Source of the DNA: Pseudocitrobacter corydidari
Lineage (GTDB): Bacteria > Pseudomonadota > Gammaproteobacteria > Enterobacterales > Enterobacteriaceae
NCBI RefSeq assembly: GCF_021172065.1
Contig: NZ_CP087880.1
Span: forward strand, 1,650,583 to 1,714,582
Direction: 5' to 3'
Length of the DNA: 64,000 nucleotides
A model generated the notes under the pieces. That model was not told the DNA's origin, ran no database searches, and saw only the letters and a list, made by a program, of their open reading frames with translations. Of the stretch, positions 20,348 through 29,951 are shown one piece after another (positions within the stretch are counted from its first letter, which is position 1; every line of letters starts with the position of its first letter). A program made the position numbers and the translations under genes.

Positions 20348-20899
20348 TCAGAAACGCACCACAAACGGGGCCGTATCCGGCACCGACACGGAGGTAGACG
20401 CCTTCAGTTGTGGCGTGCCTAAGTAGAGAAAACCGACGATTTTATCGTGTTCCCCGCACTTCAGCCCTTCACGCACCACCGGGCTATCGGTTAACGCACC
20501 GCTGCGCCAGATACCGTTAAAACCCTGCGCAACCGCCGCCATCTGCATTGCCATCACCGCGCAGCCTGCCGACATCTCCTGTTCCCATTTTGGCACTTTG
20601 TGATGTGGCTGACACTTCGCCACTACCGCGATAATCAGCGGTGCACGGAATGGCGCATTACGTGCTTTATCAATCGCTTTCTCATCGCTGCCCGCGTCAA
20701 TTGCGCCTTTTTCCAGCAACTGGCTGAAACGTTCGCGGCCTTCTCCCTCGATGATAAAAAACTGCCACGGCTGTAGCGTGCCGTGATCCGGGGCACGCAT
20801 CCCGGCTCGCAGGATATTTTCCAGTTGCTCACCGGCTGGCGCAGGGTCAGCCAGGCGGGAAGCGCTACGGCGATTTACCAGTAATTCAAGTGCGTCCAT
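20348..20899 (-). CDS. ydjA: Nitroreductase family protein YdjA
   Basis: YdjA is a small FMN-dependent nitroreductase-fold protein of 183 residues, the E. coli length. Conserved elements are the N-terminal [36 protein letters not shown] near residues 35-50 (flavin contact) and [17 protein letters not shown]. The cellular electron acceptor is not known. The ATG at 20897-20899 is clear. It is convergent with phoC, and the divergent sppA promoter region lies upstream. Confidence 0.94.
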   Translation of the reverse strand: MDALELLVNRRSASRLADPAPAGEQLENILRAGMRAPDHGTLQPWQFFIIEGEGRERFSQLLEKGAIDAGSDEKAIDKARNAPFRAPLIIAVVAKCQPHHKVPKWEQEMSAGCAVMAMQMAAVAQGFNGIWRSGALTDSPVVREGLKCGEHDKIVGFLYLGTPQLKASTSVSVPDTAPFVVRF

Positions 20900-21063
20900 T
20901 GATTCGCTCCTGTCATGTTATTTTTCACAAAATTAACATGCGCGGGGAATTTGTTACAGCGCCGAAGGCGATTCCTGCTGACAACGGGCGGCGCTCTATT
21001 TAGGATAGCCAGATGTTTCACCGCTTCCGGTGGACCGTTTACTGTCTTTATCAGGGAGAAAAC

Positions 21064-22917
21064 ATGCGAACCCTATGGCGTTTTATCGCCGGATTCTTTA
21101 AATGGACGTGGCGATTACTCAATTTTGTCCGCGAACTGGTGCTGAATCTGTTCTTTATTTTCCTCGTGCTGGTTGGCGTGGGGATCTGGATGCAGCTTAG
21201 CAGCACGCCTGAAAGCAACAGCACGCGCGGCGCGTTGTTGATGGACATCAGCGGCGTGATTGTCGATAAGCCTTCAGCCAGCAGTAAGCTGGGCGTGATT
21301 GGTCGTCAGCTGTTTGGATCAAGCTCCGATCGTTTACAGGAAAACTCGCTGTTCGATATCGTCCTGGCTATCCGCCAGGCGAAAGATGACCGCAATATCA
21401 CCGGTATCGTGCTGGATCTCAAGAACTTCGCCGGGGGCGATCAGCCTTCGATGCAGTATATCGGCAAAGCGCTGCGCGAGTTCCGCGACAGCGGTAAGCC
21501 GGTTTACGCTGTGGGCGACAGCTACAGCCAGGGTCAGTATTACCTCGCGAGCTTTGCCAATAAAATCTGGCTCTCGCCACAGGGCGTGGTTGACCTGCAC
21601 GGTTTTGCCACCAACGGCCTCTATTACAAATCCCTGCTTGAGAAGCTGAAAGTTTCTACGCATGTATTCCGCGTCGGCACTTATAAATCCGCCGTTGAGC
21701 CATTTATTCGCGATGATATGTCCCCTGCCGCGCGTGATGCCGACAGCCGCTGGATTGGCGAGCTGTGGCAGAACTACCTGAATACGGTGGCAGCAAACCG
21801 CAAAATCACCGCGCAGCAGGTCTTCCCTGGCGCGCAGGCGATGCTTGATGGCCTGACCAAAGTGGACGGCGATACGGCAAAATATGCGCTTGATAGCAAA
21901 CTGGTAGATTCCCTGGGCAGCAGCGCAGAAATCGAAAAAGCGCTCAGCAAAGAGTTTGGCTGGAGCAAAGCGGATAAAAACTACCGTGCAGTCAGCATTT
22001 ACGACTATGCGCTGAAAACCCCGGCAGATACGGGTTCCAGCATCGCGGTCGTCTTTGCGAACGGTGCAATTATGGACGGTGAAGAAACGCCGGGGAACGT
22101 CGGCGGCGATACCACCGCGGCGCAAATCCGCGATGCGCGTCTTGACCCGAAAGTGAAAGCGATTGTTCTGCGCGTCAACAGCCCTGGCGGCAGCGTCAGC
22201 GCCTCCGAAGTGATCCGCGCAGAACTGGCTGCGGCGAAAGATGCGGGTAAACCGGTTGTGGTATCGATGGGCGGTATGGCGGCATCCGGCGGTTACTGGA
22301 TCTCCACCCCGGCAAGCTACATCGTGGCGAACCCGAGTACGCTGACCGGCTCTATCGGTATCTTTGGCGTGATCAACACCGTGGAAAACTCGCTGGATTC
22401 CATCGGCGTACACACGGATGGCGTTGCCACTTCTCCGCTGGCAGATGTGTCGATGACCAAAACGCTGCCGCCGGAAGTGCAGCAGATGATGCAACTGACC
22501 ATTGAGAACGGCTATAAACGCTTTATCACCCTGGTTGCGCAGTCGCGCCACAGCACGCCGGAGCAGATTGATAAAATCGCGCAGGGCCACGTATGGACCG
22601 GGCAGGATGCGAAAGCTAACGGACTGGTCGACAGCCTCGGTGATTTCGATGATGCGGTCGCCAAAGCCGCTGAACTGGCGAAGCTGAAAGCGTGGCACAT
22701 TGACTACTATCAGTCTGAACCGACGTTCTTCGATATGGTGATGGATAGCGTCTCCGGCTCGGTGCGCGCCTCGCTGCCGCAGGCGTTGCAGGCGTATCTG
22801 CCTGCGCCGCTGGCCTCAGCCGCCAAAGAGGTGAAAGCCGAAACGGACAAGCTGGCCGCCTTCAATGACCCGCAAAATCGCTATGCGTTTTGCCTGACCT
22901 GCGCCAATATACGTTAA
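21064..22917 (+). CDS. sppA: Protease IV (signal peptide peptidase A)
   Basis: SppA is an inner-membrane serine protease, a tetramer that degrades cleaved signal peptides from the periplasmic side. An N-terminal membrane anchor lies at about residues 20-45 ([20 protein letters not shown]). The catalytic dyad is a lysine in the first repeat ([12 protein letters not shown], about 209) and the serine in the second (GMAASGGYW, about 409). From the ATG at 21064 it has 617 residues, one fewer than E. coli. The upstream 17 codons are open, but the chosen start has an AGGGAGAA site and matches the family. Confidence 0.96.
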   Translation: MRTLWRFIAGFFKWTWRLLNFVRELVLNLFFIFLVLVGVGIWMQLSSTPESNSTRGALLMDISGVIVDKPSASSKLGVIGRQLFGSSSDRLQENSLFDIVLAIRQAKDDRNITGIVLDLKNFAGGDQPSMQYIGKALREFRDSGKPVYAVGDSYSQGQYYLASFANKIWLSPQGVVDLHGFATNGLYYKSLLEKLKVSTHVFRVGTYKSAVEPFIRDDMSPAARDADSRWIGELWQNYLNTVAANRKITAQQVFPGAQAMLDGLTKVDGDTAKYALDSKLVDSLGSSAEIEKALSKEFGWSKADKNYRAVSIYDYALKTPADTGSSIAVVFANGAIMDGEETPGNVGGDTTAAQIRDARLDPKVKAIVLRVNSPGGSVSASEVIRAELAAAKDAGKPVVVSMGGMAASGGYWISTPASYIVANPSTLTGSIGIFGVINTVENSLDSIGVHTDGVATSPLADVSMTKTLPPEVQQMMQLTIENGYKRFITLVAQSRHSTPEQIDKIAQGHVWTGQDAKANGLVDSLGDFDDAVAKAAELAKLKAWHIDYYQSEPTFFDMVMDSVSGSVRASLPQALQAYLPAPLASAAKEVKAETDKLAAFNDPQNRYAFCLTCANIR

Positions 22918-22921
22918 TCGC

Positions 22922-22950
22922 AATCCCCTCTACGGAGGGGATTTTCTTTC
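22922..22950 (+). terminator. Terminator after sppA
   Basis: AATCCCCTC and GAGGGGATT (with a TACG loop) are followed by TTCTTTC. It lies four bases after the sppA stop and before ansA. Confidence 0.8.
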
Positions 22951-22968
22951 GCTTACTCAAACGAAACC

Positions 22969-23985
22969 ATGCAAAAAAAATCCATTTACGTCGCCTATAC
23001 CGGCGGTACCATCGGGATGCAGCGTTCCGAACACGGCTATATTCCTGTCTCTGGGCATCTGCAACGTCAGCTGGCGCTGATGCCAGAATTCCATCGCCAG
23101 GAGATGCCGGATTTCACCATCCATGAATATCAGCCCCTGATGGATTCTTCCGATATGACGCCGGAAGACTGGCAGCACATCGCCGATGATATCAAAGCGC
23201 ACTACGATGATTATGATGGCTTCGTGATCCTTCACGGCACGGATACCATGGCCTTCACCGCTTCGGCGCTGTCGTTCATGCTGGAAAACCTGGGCAAACC
23301 GGTAATTGTGACAGGGTCACAAATCCCGCTCGCCGAGCTACGTTCGGATGGACAAATTAATTTGCTGAATGCCTTATACGTAGCGGCGAACTACCCGATC
23401 AACGAAGTCTCGTTGTTCTTCAATAACCGCCTCTATCGTGGCAACCGCACCACTAAAGCGCACGCCGACGGTTTTGATGCCTTCGCATCACCGAACCTGG
23501 CGCCGCTGCTGGAAGCGGGGATTCATATCCGCCGCCTGGGTACACCACCCGCGCCGAGCACCTCGGGCGAACTGATTGTCCATCCGATCACCCCGCAGCC
23601 AATTGGCGTGGTGACCATTTACCCCGGCATTTCCGCCGACGTGGTGCGCAACTTCCTGCGCCAGCCGGTGAAAGCGCTGATTCTGCGCTCTTACGGTGTC
23701 GGTAACGCGCCGCAAAACGGCGAGTTTTTAAAAGAGCTGACCGAAGCCAGCCAGCGCGGCATCGTGGTGATTAACCTGACGCAGTGCATGTCCGGCAAAG
23801 TCAATATGGGCGGCTACGCCACCGGCAACGCCCTCGCCCACGCAGGCGTGATTGGCGGTGCGGATATGACCGTCGAAGCCACGCTGACCAAACTGCACTA
23901 TCTGTTAAGCCAGAACCTTGATGCCGACGCCATCCGCAGCGCCATGCAGCAAAACCTGCGCGGTGAGCTGACGCCAGACGACTAA
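22969..23985 (+). CDS. ansA: L-asparaginase I, cytoplasmic
   Basis: AnsA hydrolyses L-asparagine to aspartate and ammonia. The active threonine lies in AYTGGTIGM (about residues 12-14) and the second catalytic block is FVILHGTDTMAFTASALSFM (about 85-104). It has 338 residues and no signal peptide, as expected for the cytoplasmic low-affinity isozyme. The ATG at 22969 lies close behind the sppA terminator. pncA follows after 9 bases, so ansA-pncA form an operon, as in E. coli. Confidence 0.96.
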   Translation: MQKKSIYVAYTGGTIGMQRSEHGYIPVSGHLQRQLALMPEFHRQEMPDFTIHEYQPLMDSSDMTPEDWQHIADDIKAHYDDYDGFVILHGTDTMAFTASALSFMLENLGKPVIVTGSQIPLAELRSDGQINLLNALYVAANYPINEVSLFFNNRLYRGNRTTKAHADGFDAFASPNLAPLLEAGIHIRRLGTPPAPSTSGELIVHPITPQPIGVVTIYPGISADVVRNFLRQPVKALILRSYGVGNAPQNGEFLKELTEASQRGIVVINLTQCMSGKVNMGGYATGNALAHAGVIGGADMTVEATLTKLHYLLSQNLDADAIRSAMQQNLRGELTPDD

Positions 23986-23994
23986 GGAGCCTTC

Positions 23995-24636
23995 ATGAAA
24001 GCACGAGCACTGTTACTGGTTGATCTGCAAAATGATTTCTGCGCAGGCGGCGCGCTTGCCGTTGCCGAAGGTGATAGTACGGTTGATATCGCCAATACGC
24101 TGATTACCTGGTGCAAAGCGCGCGGCGAAGCCGTTGTGGCGAGCCAGGACTGGCATCCCGCCAATCACGGTAGCTTTGCCAGCCAGCACGGCGTTGAGCC
24201 CTACACCCAGGGCCAACTTGACGGGCTGCCGCAAACCTTCTGGCCCGATCACTGCGTGCAACACAGCGAAGGTGCCGAATTGCACCCACTGCTGGCGCAG
24301 AAATCGATTGATGCGGTGTTTCATAAAGGCGAAAGCGTCAATATTGACAGCTACAGCGCATTCTTCGATAACGGTCATCGCCAGAAAACGGCGCTGGATG
24401 CGTGGCTGCGTCATCATGAAATCAGCGAGCTGATTGTGCTCGGTCTGGCAACCGACTACTGCGTGAAGTTCACCGTGCTGGATGCGCTGGAACTGGGGTA
24501 TCGCGTGAACGTGATAACCGACGGCTGTCGCGGCGTGAATATCCAGCCGCAGGACAGCAATCAGGCGTTTATGGAGATGGCGGCAGCGGGCGCAACGCTC
24601 TATACGCTGGCGGACTGGGAAGAGACGCAGGGGTAA
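23995..24636 (+). CDS. pncA: Nicotinamidase
   Basis: PncA deamidates nicotinamide to nicotinate, feeding the NAD salvage pathway. The sequence has the catalytic Asp in LLVDLQNDFCAGG (D10), the metal-binding DWHPANHGSFAS and the nucleophilic Cys in GLATDYCVKFTVLDA. It has 213 residues, as in E. coli. It begins nine bases after the ansA stop with an AAGGAG site that decides the start, and ends at a bidirectional hairpin. Confidence 0.96.
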   Translation: MKARALLLVDLQNDFCAGGALAVAEGDSTVDIANTLITWCKARGEAVVASQDWHPANHGSFASQHGVEPYTQGQLDGLPQTFWPDHCVQHSEGAELHPLLAQKSIDAVFHKGESVNIDSYSAFFDNGHRQKTALDAWLRHHEISELIVLGLATDYCVKFTVLDALELGYRVNVITDGCRGVNIQPQDSNQAFMEMAAAGATLYTLADWEETQG

Positions 24637-24647
24637 TTTTTTCACTC

Positions 24648-24677
24648 AATGCCCGGTACAACTTGTTATCGGGCATT
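24648..24677. terminator. Bidirectional terminator between pncA and the unknown exported gene
   Basis: AATGCCCG (24648-24655) pairs with CGGGCATT (24670-24677). The plus-strand side serves pncA. The stop codon of the convergent minus-strand gene lies inside the loop side of this hairpin. Confidence 0.65.
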
Positions 24678-25244
24678 TAATGGAAAGATCTGATAACCGG
24701 CATTATTGGGCAGCGAATCCGTGGCCCACGCTTCATCCTTTCGGCTATCGTAGAGGATATATTTCCCCTGCCACTCTCCTTTTCCCTCGACGTTCCTGAT
24801 GACCAATAACGTATGATTTTCGCCAAACCAGACAGCTTCCGGCGCATTCCTTTCCGAGAAGCAAAAACCTTGCGGTACGCTTTTTTGGGCACCCGATTCT
24901 TTTACCCCGGTTACCAGACAACCACTGATATAAGGCGGGCCATAACTCAGGGCAAAAATTAGCGCGTGATTAACGCATCTCGCCATTACCAGTTCCCCGG
25001 TTCTGACGCTGCCATCCAAAAATGCAGAAGTAATGGTGTTGTCAAAAGCGAGATAAGGCGTATCGCCATCAATAGTTTGTAGTGACAACAGGGTTATTTC
25101 TTTTTCTTCTGGGATGGCGCAGGTTTGGAGGTTTTTGATTGTTGCGGACAGGCAATTAATGGGCATAAGCGCCAATAAAATGACTATTATTGATAAATGC
25201 CTCACGCCCCTTATGGAGAGGGTTATTATCCGCATCGTTTGCAT
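24666..25244 (-). CDS. Exported protein of unknown function, third gene of an AT-rich operon
   Basis: This protein of 192 residues is not recognised. An N-terminal signal sequence (about residues 14-33, RHLSIIVILLALMPINCLSA) indicates export. The mature part has Cys at CAIPEEKE, ARCVNH, SGCLVTG and GFCFSER, four cysteines that could form two disulfides. The start could be the ATG at 25244 or one three codons later. It begins six bases after the stop of the next upstream gene, so the two are probably co-translated. Codon usage is more AT-rich than the flanking backbone. No homologue is known to me. Confidence 0.6.
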   Translation of the reverse strand: MQTMRIITLSIRGVRHLSIIVILLALMPINCLSATIKNLQTCAIPEEKEITLLSLQTIDGDTPYLAFDNTITSAFLDGSVRTGELVMARCVNHALIFALSYGPPYISGCLVTGVKESGAQKSVPQGFCFSERNAPEAVWFGENHTLLVIRNVEGKGEWQGKYILYDSRKDEAWATDSLPNNAGYQIFPLNAR

Positions 25245-25250
25245 CCAGAC

Positions 25251-25652
25251 TCACCATTTACAGTTCATATCATCAGTGAGCACAGAGATATTTTCTTTAA
25301 ATCTGATTATTTTCCCTGCAGCTGACTTATAGTAAAAATCATTAAACACTGCACCTTGCGTGGAAACAACATAGGTGCCATTAACCTGACCTTTTATCAC
25401 TTCAAGCCATGTATAAGTGAACTCGGAAGGTCTTCCTTCGAAAACTTCCTCAGTTCTGCCCACAAAAGCGAGCGGGATGAAAGCAGACCCTTTTTCATAT
25501 AGAACATAGCCGAGACTCGCTTCTTTACTTATTATCTCGGTAAACTTGAGGTTGGTTGTTCCGTTACTAAAACAACCTACAATAGTTTGTTGACTTGCAT
25601 ACAATGATGAGGGCATCAATAATAATAGGATTATTGACAAGGCAATTAACAT
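25251..25652 (-). CDS. Exported protein of unknown function, second gene of an AT-rich operon
   Basis: This is a protein of 133 residues from the ATG at 25650-25652, chosen because it has a perfect AAGGAG site six bases upstream and starts a signal peptide (MLIALSIILLLLMPSSLYAS). The frame is open 41 codons further upstream, but that region overlaps the neighbour. The mature part has two cysteines, GCFSNGTT near the start and the C-terminal MNCKW, which could pair. It is convergent in style with its neighbours: short, exported and AT-rich. Function unknown. Confidence 0.65.
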   Translation of the reverse strand: MLIALSIILLLLMPSSLYASQQTIVGCFSNGTTNLKFTEIISKEASLGYVLYEKGSAFIPLAFVGRTEEVFEGRPSEFTYTWLEVIKGQVNGTYVVSTQGAVFNDFYYKSAAGKIIRFKENISVLTDDMNCKW

Positions 25653-25671
25653 TAAAAACTCCTTATAACTA

Positions 25672-25980
25672 TTATTGACTATATAGCTCCACCGTATTTC
25701 TGGGTAAAAAATATGATAGCGGAGTCGTTGGGATTTCAATATATCTAGCGGAACACAACTCCCCCATAGAAGCATCGATTACTGATAAGTAATTCTGGCT
25801 GATTACGATTGTCACCTTATTATAAGTTTCATTAAGCATACTAATTATATTGAGTTCATATTTTCCGAAAACATCAACATTAGAAATATGATTAAGCTTC
25901 CACTTGGTTTGTTTAGCAAGTGAGGTTCCAGGCATAAACTGAAGCAAAAATAACAGCATCAATATGAATTGTGTATGCAC
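25672..25980 (-). CDS. Exported protein of unknown function, first gene of an AT-rich operon
   Basis: This protein of about 102 residues has a signal peptide (MHTQFILMLLFLLQFMPGTS then LA). No ATG is available. Either GTG at 25984-25986 or GTG at 25978-25980 is used, and the second is preferred because AAGGAG then sits five bases away. The mature part is rich in Asn and Ile (NIISMLNETYNKVTIVISQN). It contains a single cysteine (ELCSARY). The next gene follows after 19 bases. Function unknown. Confidence 0.55.
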   Translation of the reverse strand: MHTQFILMLLFLLQFMPGTSLAKQTKWKLNHISNVDVFGKYELNIISMLNETYNKVTIVISQNYLSVIDASMGELCSARYIEIPTTPLSYFLPRNTVELYSQ

Positions 25981-26182
25981 TTTCACTCCTTATTGAAACC
26001 TATGTGACGTAAGCTCGTATCCCTATCTGCACCGCCCCTCCAGGCACACTACCGTCATACCCTGAAGCGTGATTCACGCATTCTGCACCGTCTCATTCTA
26101 GCGAGCCAACCTCTCGCGCTGTACGCTATCAAAGGCGGTAGCCGCATAATTCGGAATTCATAAAGGTGACACCCCAAAAAGA

Positions 26183-26206
26183 AAATGCTCGCCCAAGGCG
26201 AGCATT
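26183..26206 (-). terminator. Terminator of the organosulfur operon
   Basis: On the minus strand AAATGCTCGCC, a TTG loop and GGCGAGCATTTT are followed by CTTTTT. It lies about 190 bases beyond the last gene of the eight-gene operon, after the BIME. Confidence 0.7.
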
Positions 26207-26207
26207 T

Positions 26208-26392
26208 CAGATTGCTGACAACGTGCGTTTTGTTCTTGTCGGATGCGGCGAAAACGCCTTATCCGAGCTACAAAATATCGCGAACTCAATATATTGCATA
26301 AACCTTGTAGGCCGGATAAGGCATCGCCGCCATCCGGCAAAAGCGCGCACAACCGCCCGGTGGCGCTGCGCTTGCCGGGCCTGCATCTTTTA
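26208..26392. repeat. Compound REP element (BIME), inverted copy of the one at 4.2-4.35 kb
   Basis: Three REP-like units are present: GGATGCGGCGAAAACGCCTT (about 26241-26260), GTAGGCCGGATAAGGCATCG (26307-26326) with CATCCGGC, and CCCGGTGGCGCTGCGCTTGC (26357-26376). The 26208-26313 part is, apart from a few substitutions, the reverse complement of 4242-4350, including the spacer CAATATATTG. Confidence 0.85.
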
Positions 26393-27601
26393 ACTGCCGT
26401 TGCCAATCTGCCACAAAAATACAGGCGGCACGCCGTTCACACGCCAGTTTCCAACACTGCGGCTCTTGTAGATAACCGGGTTATGTGATGCCAGCGTCCG
26501 CGCATTGCGCCAGTGGCGATCCAGCGCTTTTGAGGTGCGCGTGTCCGATGCTCCGAGGGCGTTAAATAACTCCGTTGCCGCGCGCGGGATCAGTTCGCTC
26601 ACTACCACCTGCGCCTGCGCGGAGGCCACTTCCGCCAGTTCGTTAGCGCGCGTTATCACCGCCGGATCAGCATCGGCATGCACTTCGTACGCCGCCTGCA
26701 TCGCCTGCGCGGCGCGCTCCACCGTGGCATCCACCGCATAGACCCAACTGCTGATTTGCCCCACCACCTGCAACACCTGCGCGTCATCTCGGGCGGCGGG
26801 CGCGTTGCCGTGGCTATAGACACGACGGCGATTTTTCACCCCCTCTGCGGCATCGCGTTCAATGGCCCGGCCAACTCCGGCAAGCGTGGCGAGCAGCACG
26901 TGCTGATAGAACGCCGTTTGATAGCGGAATCGCTCAGCAAAATCCGTCACGTGTTCCTGTTCGACAAACGCATCGCGAAAACGGGTGGTGCCGCTACCCG
27001 TCAGGCGCTGGCCAAAACCGTCCCAGTCATCGTCACGCTCAACCTCCGCCTGATGCGTGCTAACCAGCGCGATAATATCGCCGCCGGTATCGCTACGCCG
27101 CCCGAAGACATCTATCCAGTCCGCGAACAGCGTGCCGGTGCTGTAGAACTTCTCGCCCGTCAGCCGCCAGCCGTTCTCTGTCGGCGTCACTTTGGTGATG
27201 ACATCACCCAGTTTAACCTCGCCAATTTCCGTCCAGCCATTGCCGACAATATCGCCATCAAGAAAGCGGCGGAACCAGCGATCGCGCAGTTCGCTTTCAG
27301 GGCGGTTGAGCTGATCTTCGACAAAAGCAAAGTGCCCGCGCAGCGCCTGCGGAAGGTTTGAATCCGCCTGCGCCAGTTCGCCAAACAGCGCGAAAAGTTG
27401 CGGCAGCGAGGCGCCAAAGCCGCCCTTTTCCTGCGGGATGCGCACCGTGCCGAAACCCGCTTCCTTCAGCCAGCGAATCGGTTCGTACGGCAGCGTACGG
27501 TTAATTTCCCGCGCGACCGTCTCGGTGGCGATGCGTTCAAATATCGGGCGAAAGCGCGCCGCCAGCGCGTCATAATCTGTTCCGGTTGAGAGTAAGGTCA
27601 T
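26390..27601 (-). CDS. SfnB-like acyl-CoA-dehydrogenase-fold oxidoreductase
   Basis: This 403-residue protein belongs to the acyl-CoA dehydrogenase superfamily and resembles the SfnB sulfur-acquisition branch, which occurs with FMN-dependent sulfone and sulfonate monooxygenases. Visible family traits are GFGTVRIPQEKGGFGASLPQ (N-terminal helical domain), the flavin-contact beta-region NGWRLTGEKFYSTGTLFADW, and the C-terminal helices around LFNALGASDTRTSKALDRHW. The ATG at 27599-27601 has an AAGGAG site. It is the last gene of the eight-gene operon. Its substrate is unknown; oxidation or reductive flavin supply for organosulfur cleavage is inferred from context. Confidence 0.82.
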   Translation of the reverse strand: MTLLSTGTDYDALAARFRPIFERIATETVAREINRTLPYEPIRWLKEAGFGTVRIPQEKGGFGASLPQLFALFGELAQADSNLPQALRGHFAFVEDQLNRPESELRDRWFRRFLDGDIVGNGWTEIGEVKLGDVITKVTPTENGWRLTGEKFYSTGTLFADWIDVFGRRSDTGGDIIALVSTHQAEVERDDDWDGFGQRLTGSGTTRFRDAFVEQEHVTDFAERFRYQTAFYQHVLLATLAGVGRAIERDAAEGVKNRRRVYSHGNAPAARDDAQVLQVVGQISSWVYAVDATVERAAQAMQAAYEVHADADPAVITRANELAEVASAQAQVVVSELIPRAATELFNALGASDTRTSKALDRHWRNARTLASHNPVIYKSRSVGNWRVNGVPPVFLWQIGNGS

Positions 27602-27611
27602 CAAAGACTCC

Positions 27612-29027
27612 TTATTGGTCGTCGATATCGTGGCGGGTAGGCTCATGGCGCACCGCCAGCAGGAAGAAAATCGGGATCAGCGCAGCAAGCGACACCACCC
27701 AGAACATGTTGGTACCAAGCGAGGCCTGTAGCAGCGGCAGAATAAACAGCGCCAGCGCGCTGCCCACGCCGGAAAGCGCGCGGCTGAAACCGACGCCCGT
27801 CGCACGAATATGCGTCGGGTAAGAGAGCGCCGGGTAAATCATCAGCTGCGCGCCGGGGCCAAAACCTTCGGCAAACAGCCACAGGCCGAGCATCCCCACC
27901 GCAATCGCCACGCCCAGCGCCGCCTGCGGCTGCCCCACCAGCGCCAGCACAATCAGCGCGACGAATTGCAGAGCAAACCCGGCAATCGCCACGTGTCGGG
28001 AGGGATATTTCCACGCCAGATGCATCCCAAGCAGGCCGCCGGTAAACGCGAACAGCGCATTTAGCCCAAGCGAGGCAGCGATGGTTTCAAACACGCCCGC
28101 GCCGAGGAACTGCGCCAGAATGGTCGGCAGGAAGAAGGCAATCGCGGTGTATTCAAAAGCGATACAGATATTCATCACCCCGGAGACAATCGTGCGCTCG
28201 CGATACGGTTTTTCGAACAGTACCCGGTAGCTCACTTTCGGCGGCGGCGCGACGTTTACACCCGGCGCTTCATGGGCGGCGATACCATAGGATTCACGCA
28301 GAATACGCGCCGCCCCTTGTAAATCGCCCTGATTAGCCGCCCACAGCGGCGACTCGTTCATAAACTTGCTGCGCACGGCAATAATCAACAGCGCAGGCAC
28401 CGCACCGAACAACAGCGAGGCCCGCCACAGCCAGTCGAGATGCTGGGTGGGTAACAGGAAGTACAGCGCGAAGATAATTAAAAAGCAGACGGTGGAGGCT
28501 GCATACCACATCGGGCACCAGGCGGCGAGGCGCGCGGCTTTGTTACCTTTTCCGGCGAATTTCGAAAATTCCGCAAGATAGGACATTGCCACCGGCAGGT
28601 CGATGCCAACGCCGATCCCCATCAGGAAGCGCGCGCCAATCAGCACCCATACGTTCGGCGCCAGCCCGGCGGCAATTGCCGATACCACGAAGAACAGCAT
28701 ATCTGCCATAAAGACCGAGTAGCGGCCATACTTATCAGTCAGCCAGCCGCCAATAAGATTGCCGAAAATGGTGCCAACCATAATTGACGACGTCACCAGG
28801 CCGGTGAGCAGCGGCGTCAGTTGAAACTCCTTCACCACATCATCGATACCGTAAGAGAGCGTGGTGAGATCGTAAGCATCCAGAAAGACGCCGCCGAGCG
28901 CTAAAAAGACAATCATGCGCGCGTATTTTGCCTGTTCGCCGTGGTTGTTAATCAGCTTCGCGACGTCGCTTACCGAACCGACGGGCACAGAAACCCCGCC
29001 CGCATTTTCTACCGGGATTGAACTCAT
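27612..29027 (-). CDS. MFS transporter, sugar/aromatic-acid porter type
   Basis: This major facilitator permease has 471 residues and about 12 hydrophobic helices. The family loop motif is GGWLTDKYGRYSVFMADMLF (about 98-117), and FLDAYDLTTLSYGIDDVV in helix 1 is typical of the sialate/aromatic-acid proton symporters. It probably brings in an organosulfur compound or exports a desulfonated product, which is inferred only from its position. It lies 10 bases before the SfnB-like gene and 48 bases after the MetQ-like gene, all on one strand. Confidence 0.85.
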   Translation of the reverse strand: MSSIPVENAGGVSVPVGSVSDVAKLINNHGEQAKYARMIVFLALGGVFLDAYDLTTLSYGIDDVVKEFQLTPLLTGLVTSSIMVGTIFGNLIGGWLTDKYGRYSVFMADMLFFVVSAIAAGLAPNVWVLIGARFLMGIGVGIDLPVAMSYLAEFSKFAGKGNKAARLAAWCPMWYAASTVCFLIIFALYFLLPTQHLDWLWRASLLFGAVPALLIIAVRSKFMNESPLWAANQGDLQGAARILRESYGIAAHEAPGVNVAPPPKVSYRVLFEKPYRERTIVSGVMNICIAFEYTAIAFFLPTILAQFLGAGVFETIAASLGLNALFAFTGGLLGMHLAWKYPSRHVAIAGFALQFVALIVLALVGQPQAALGVAIAVGMLGLWLFAEGFGPGAQLMIYPALSYPTHIRATGVGFSRALSGVGSALALFILPLLQASLGTNMFWVVSLAALIPIFFLLAVRHEPTRHDIDDQ

Positions 29028-29075
29028 AGTTTTACCTTGCCTGAAATGGCCGGTCAGCTGACCGGCTAAGAATGG

Positions 29076-29951
29076 TTAATCTGCGGAAACGGGCACCAGC
29101 ACACCTTTGACTAACGGATCGTCCGTGGTCTTAAGCCAGGTTTGGATCCGGGGGTCAGCAAATGTCTGTTTCAGTTTTTCGATATTCTCCTGGTTCAGAT
29201 ACGGCGTACCTATCACCAGCTGCGATGCAAAGGTCCGTGGGGCGGGCGGGAAAAGAATGCCCTTCTCGCGCGGAATTTTCCCGGCATCAAACTGCGAGAC
29301 ATAGCCAATCGCCGCATCTACCGAGTTCAGCGCGCGCGGCATGGTCAGCAAATCCAGTTCCTTAAACTGATACTGATGCGGGTTTTCGACGATGTTTTTC
29401 AGTTTCGCGGTACGCGGTTCAACCGCCGGGTCGAGTTTAATCAGCCCGATACGCGCCAACAGCCACAGGGCCTGCCCCTGATTTGCGCCGTCGTCCGGCA
29501 CCACAATCGTTGCGCCTTTGGGCAGTTTATCGATAGAGGGATATCGGTCGGAGTAAATACCAAACGCCCACTGGAAGACCGGTACGGTGGTGCTCAGCGC
29601 AAAACCGTTGGCATCGACAACCTGCTTGAGCCACAACTGATGTTGATAAATGGTGCCCGCGTAGGTGCCATCCGCCACCGCGCGATCCGCCTGCACCGGG
29701 TCCTGCACGCCAACGGCTTCCAGCGTCAAGCCATAGTCTGGCGCGATATGCTCACCGATGTATTCAATAATGCGCTGCTCGCCCGCCATCGCCGGTTCAT
29801 AATGAATTTTCAGCGTGGTACCAAACACCACCTGCGCCGGCCCTTGTGTGCGCCACCAGGCGAACGCGGCAATCGCAATGAGTAATATTGCCAGCGCCAC
29901 CAGCCACGGCCAGCGCCGGGCTTTACGCAGTTCAAACTGTTCTGTCGTCAT
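29076..29951 (-). CDS. MetQ-family ABC substrate-binding protein, membrane-anchored
   Basis: This 291-residue binding protein belongs to the NlpA/MetQ family: GLTLEAVGVQDPVQADRAVA, GTYAGTIYQHQLWLKQ and ATIVVPDDGANQGQALWLLA are the usual blocks. MetQ proteins are normally lipoproteins. Here residues 14-30 (WPWLVALAILLIAIAAFAWW) form a hydrophobic segment with no lipobox Cys, so the protein is probably an uncleaved membrane-anchored binder. It overlaps the permease gene by one base (TGATG junction). Methionine-like or S-alkyl amino acid ligands are plausible but unproven. Confidence 0.85.
   Translation of the reverse strand: MTTEQFELRKARRWPWLVALAILLIAIAAFAWWRTQGPAQVVFGTTLKIHYEPAMAGEQRIIEYIGEHIAPDYGLTLEAVGVQDPVQADRAVADGTYAGTIYQHQLWLKQVVDANGFALSTTVPVFQWAFGIYSDRYPSIDKLPKGATIVVPDDGANQGQALWLLARIGLIKLDPAVEPRTAKLKNIVENPHQYQFKELDLLTMPRALNSVDAAIGYVSQFDAGKIPREKGILFPPAPRTFASQLVIGTPYLNQENIEKLKQTFADPRIQTWLKTTDDPLVKGVLVPVSAD

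Noticed and set aside
21334..22698. 454-codon minus-strand open frame opposite sppA
   Set aside because: It lies wholly within sppA, has no start signal, and its text is repetitive Arg/His/Gln as expected from antisense of a real gene.
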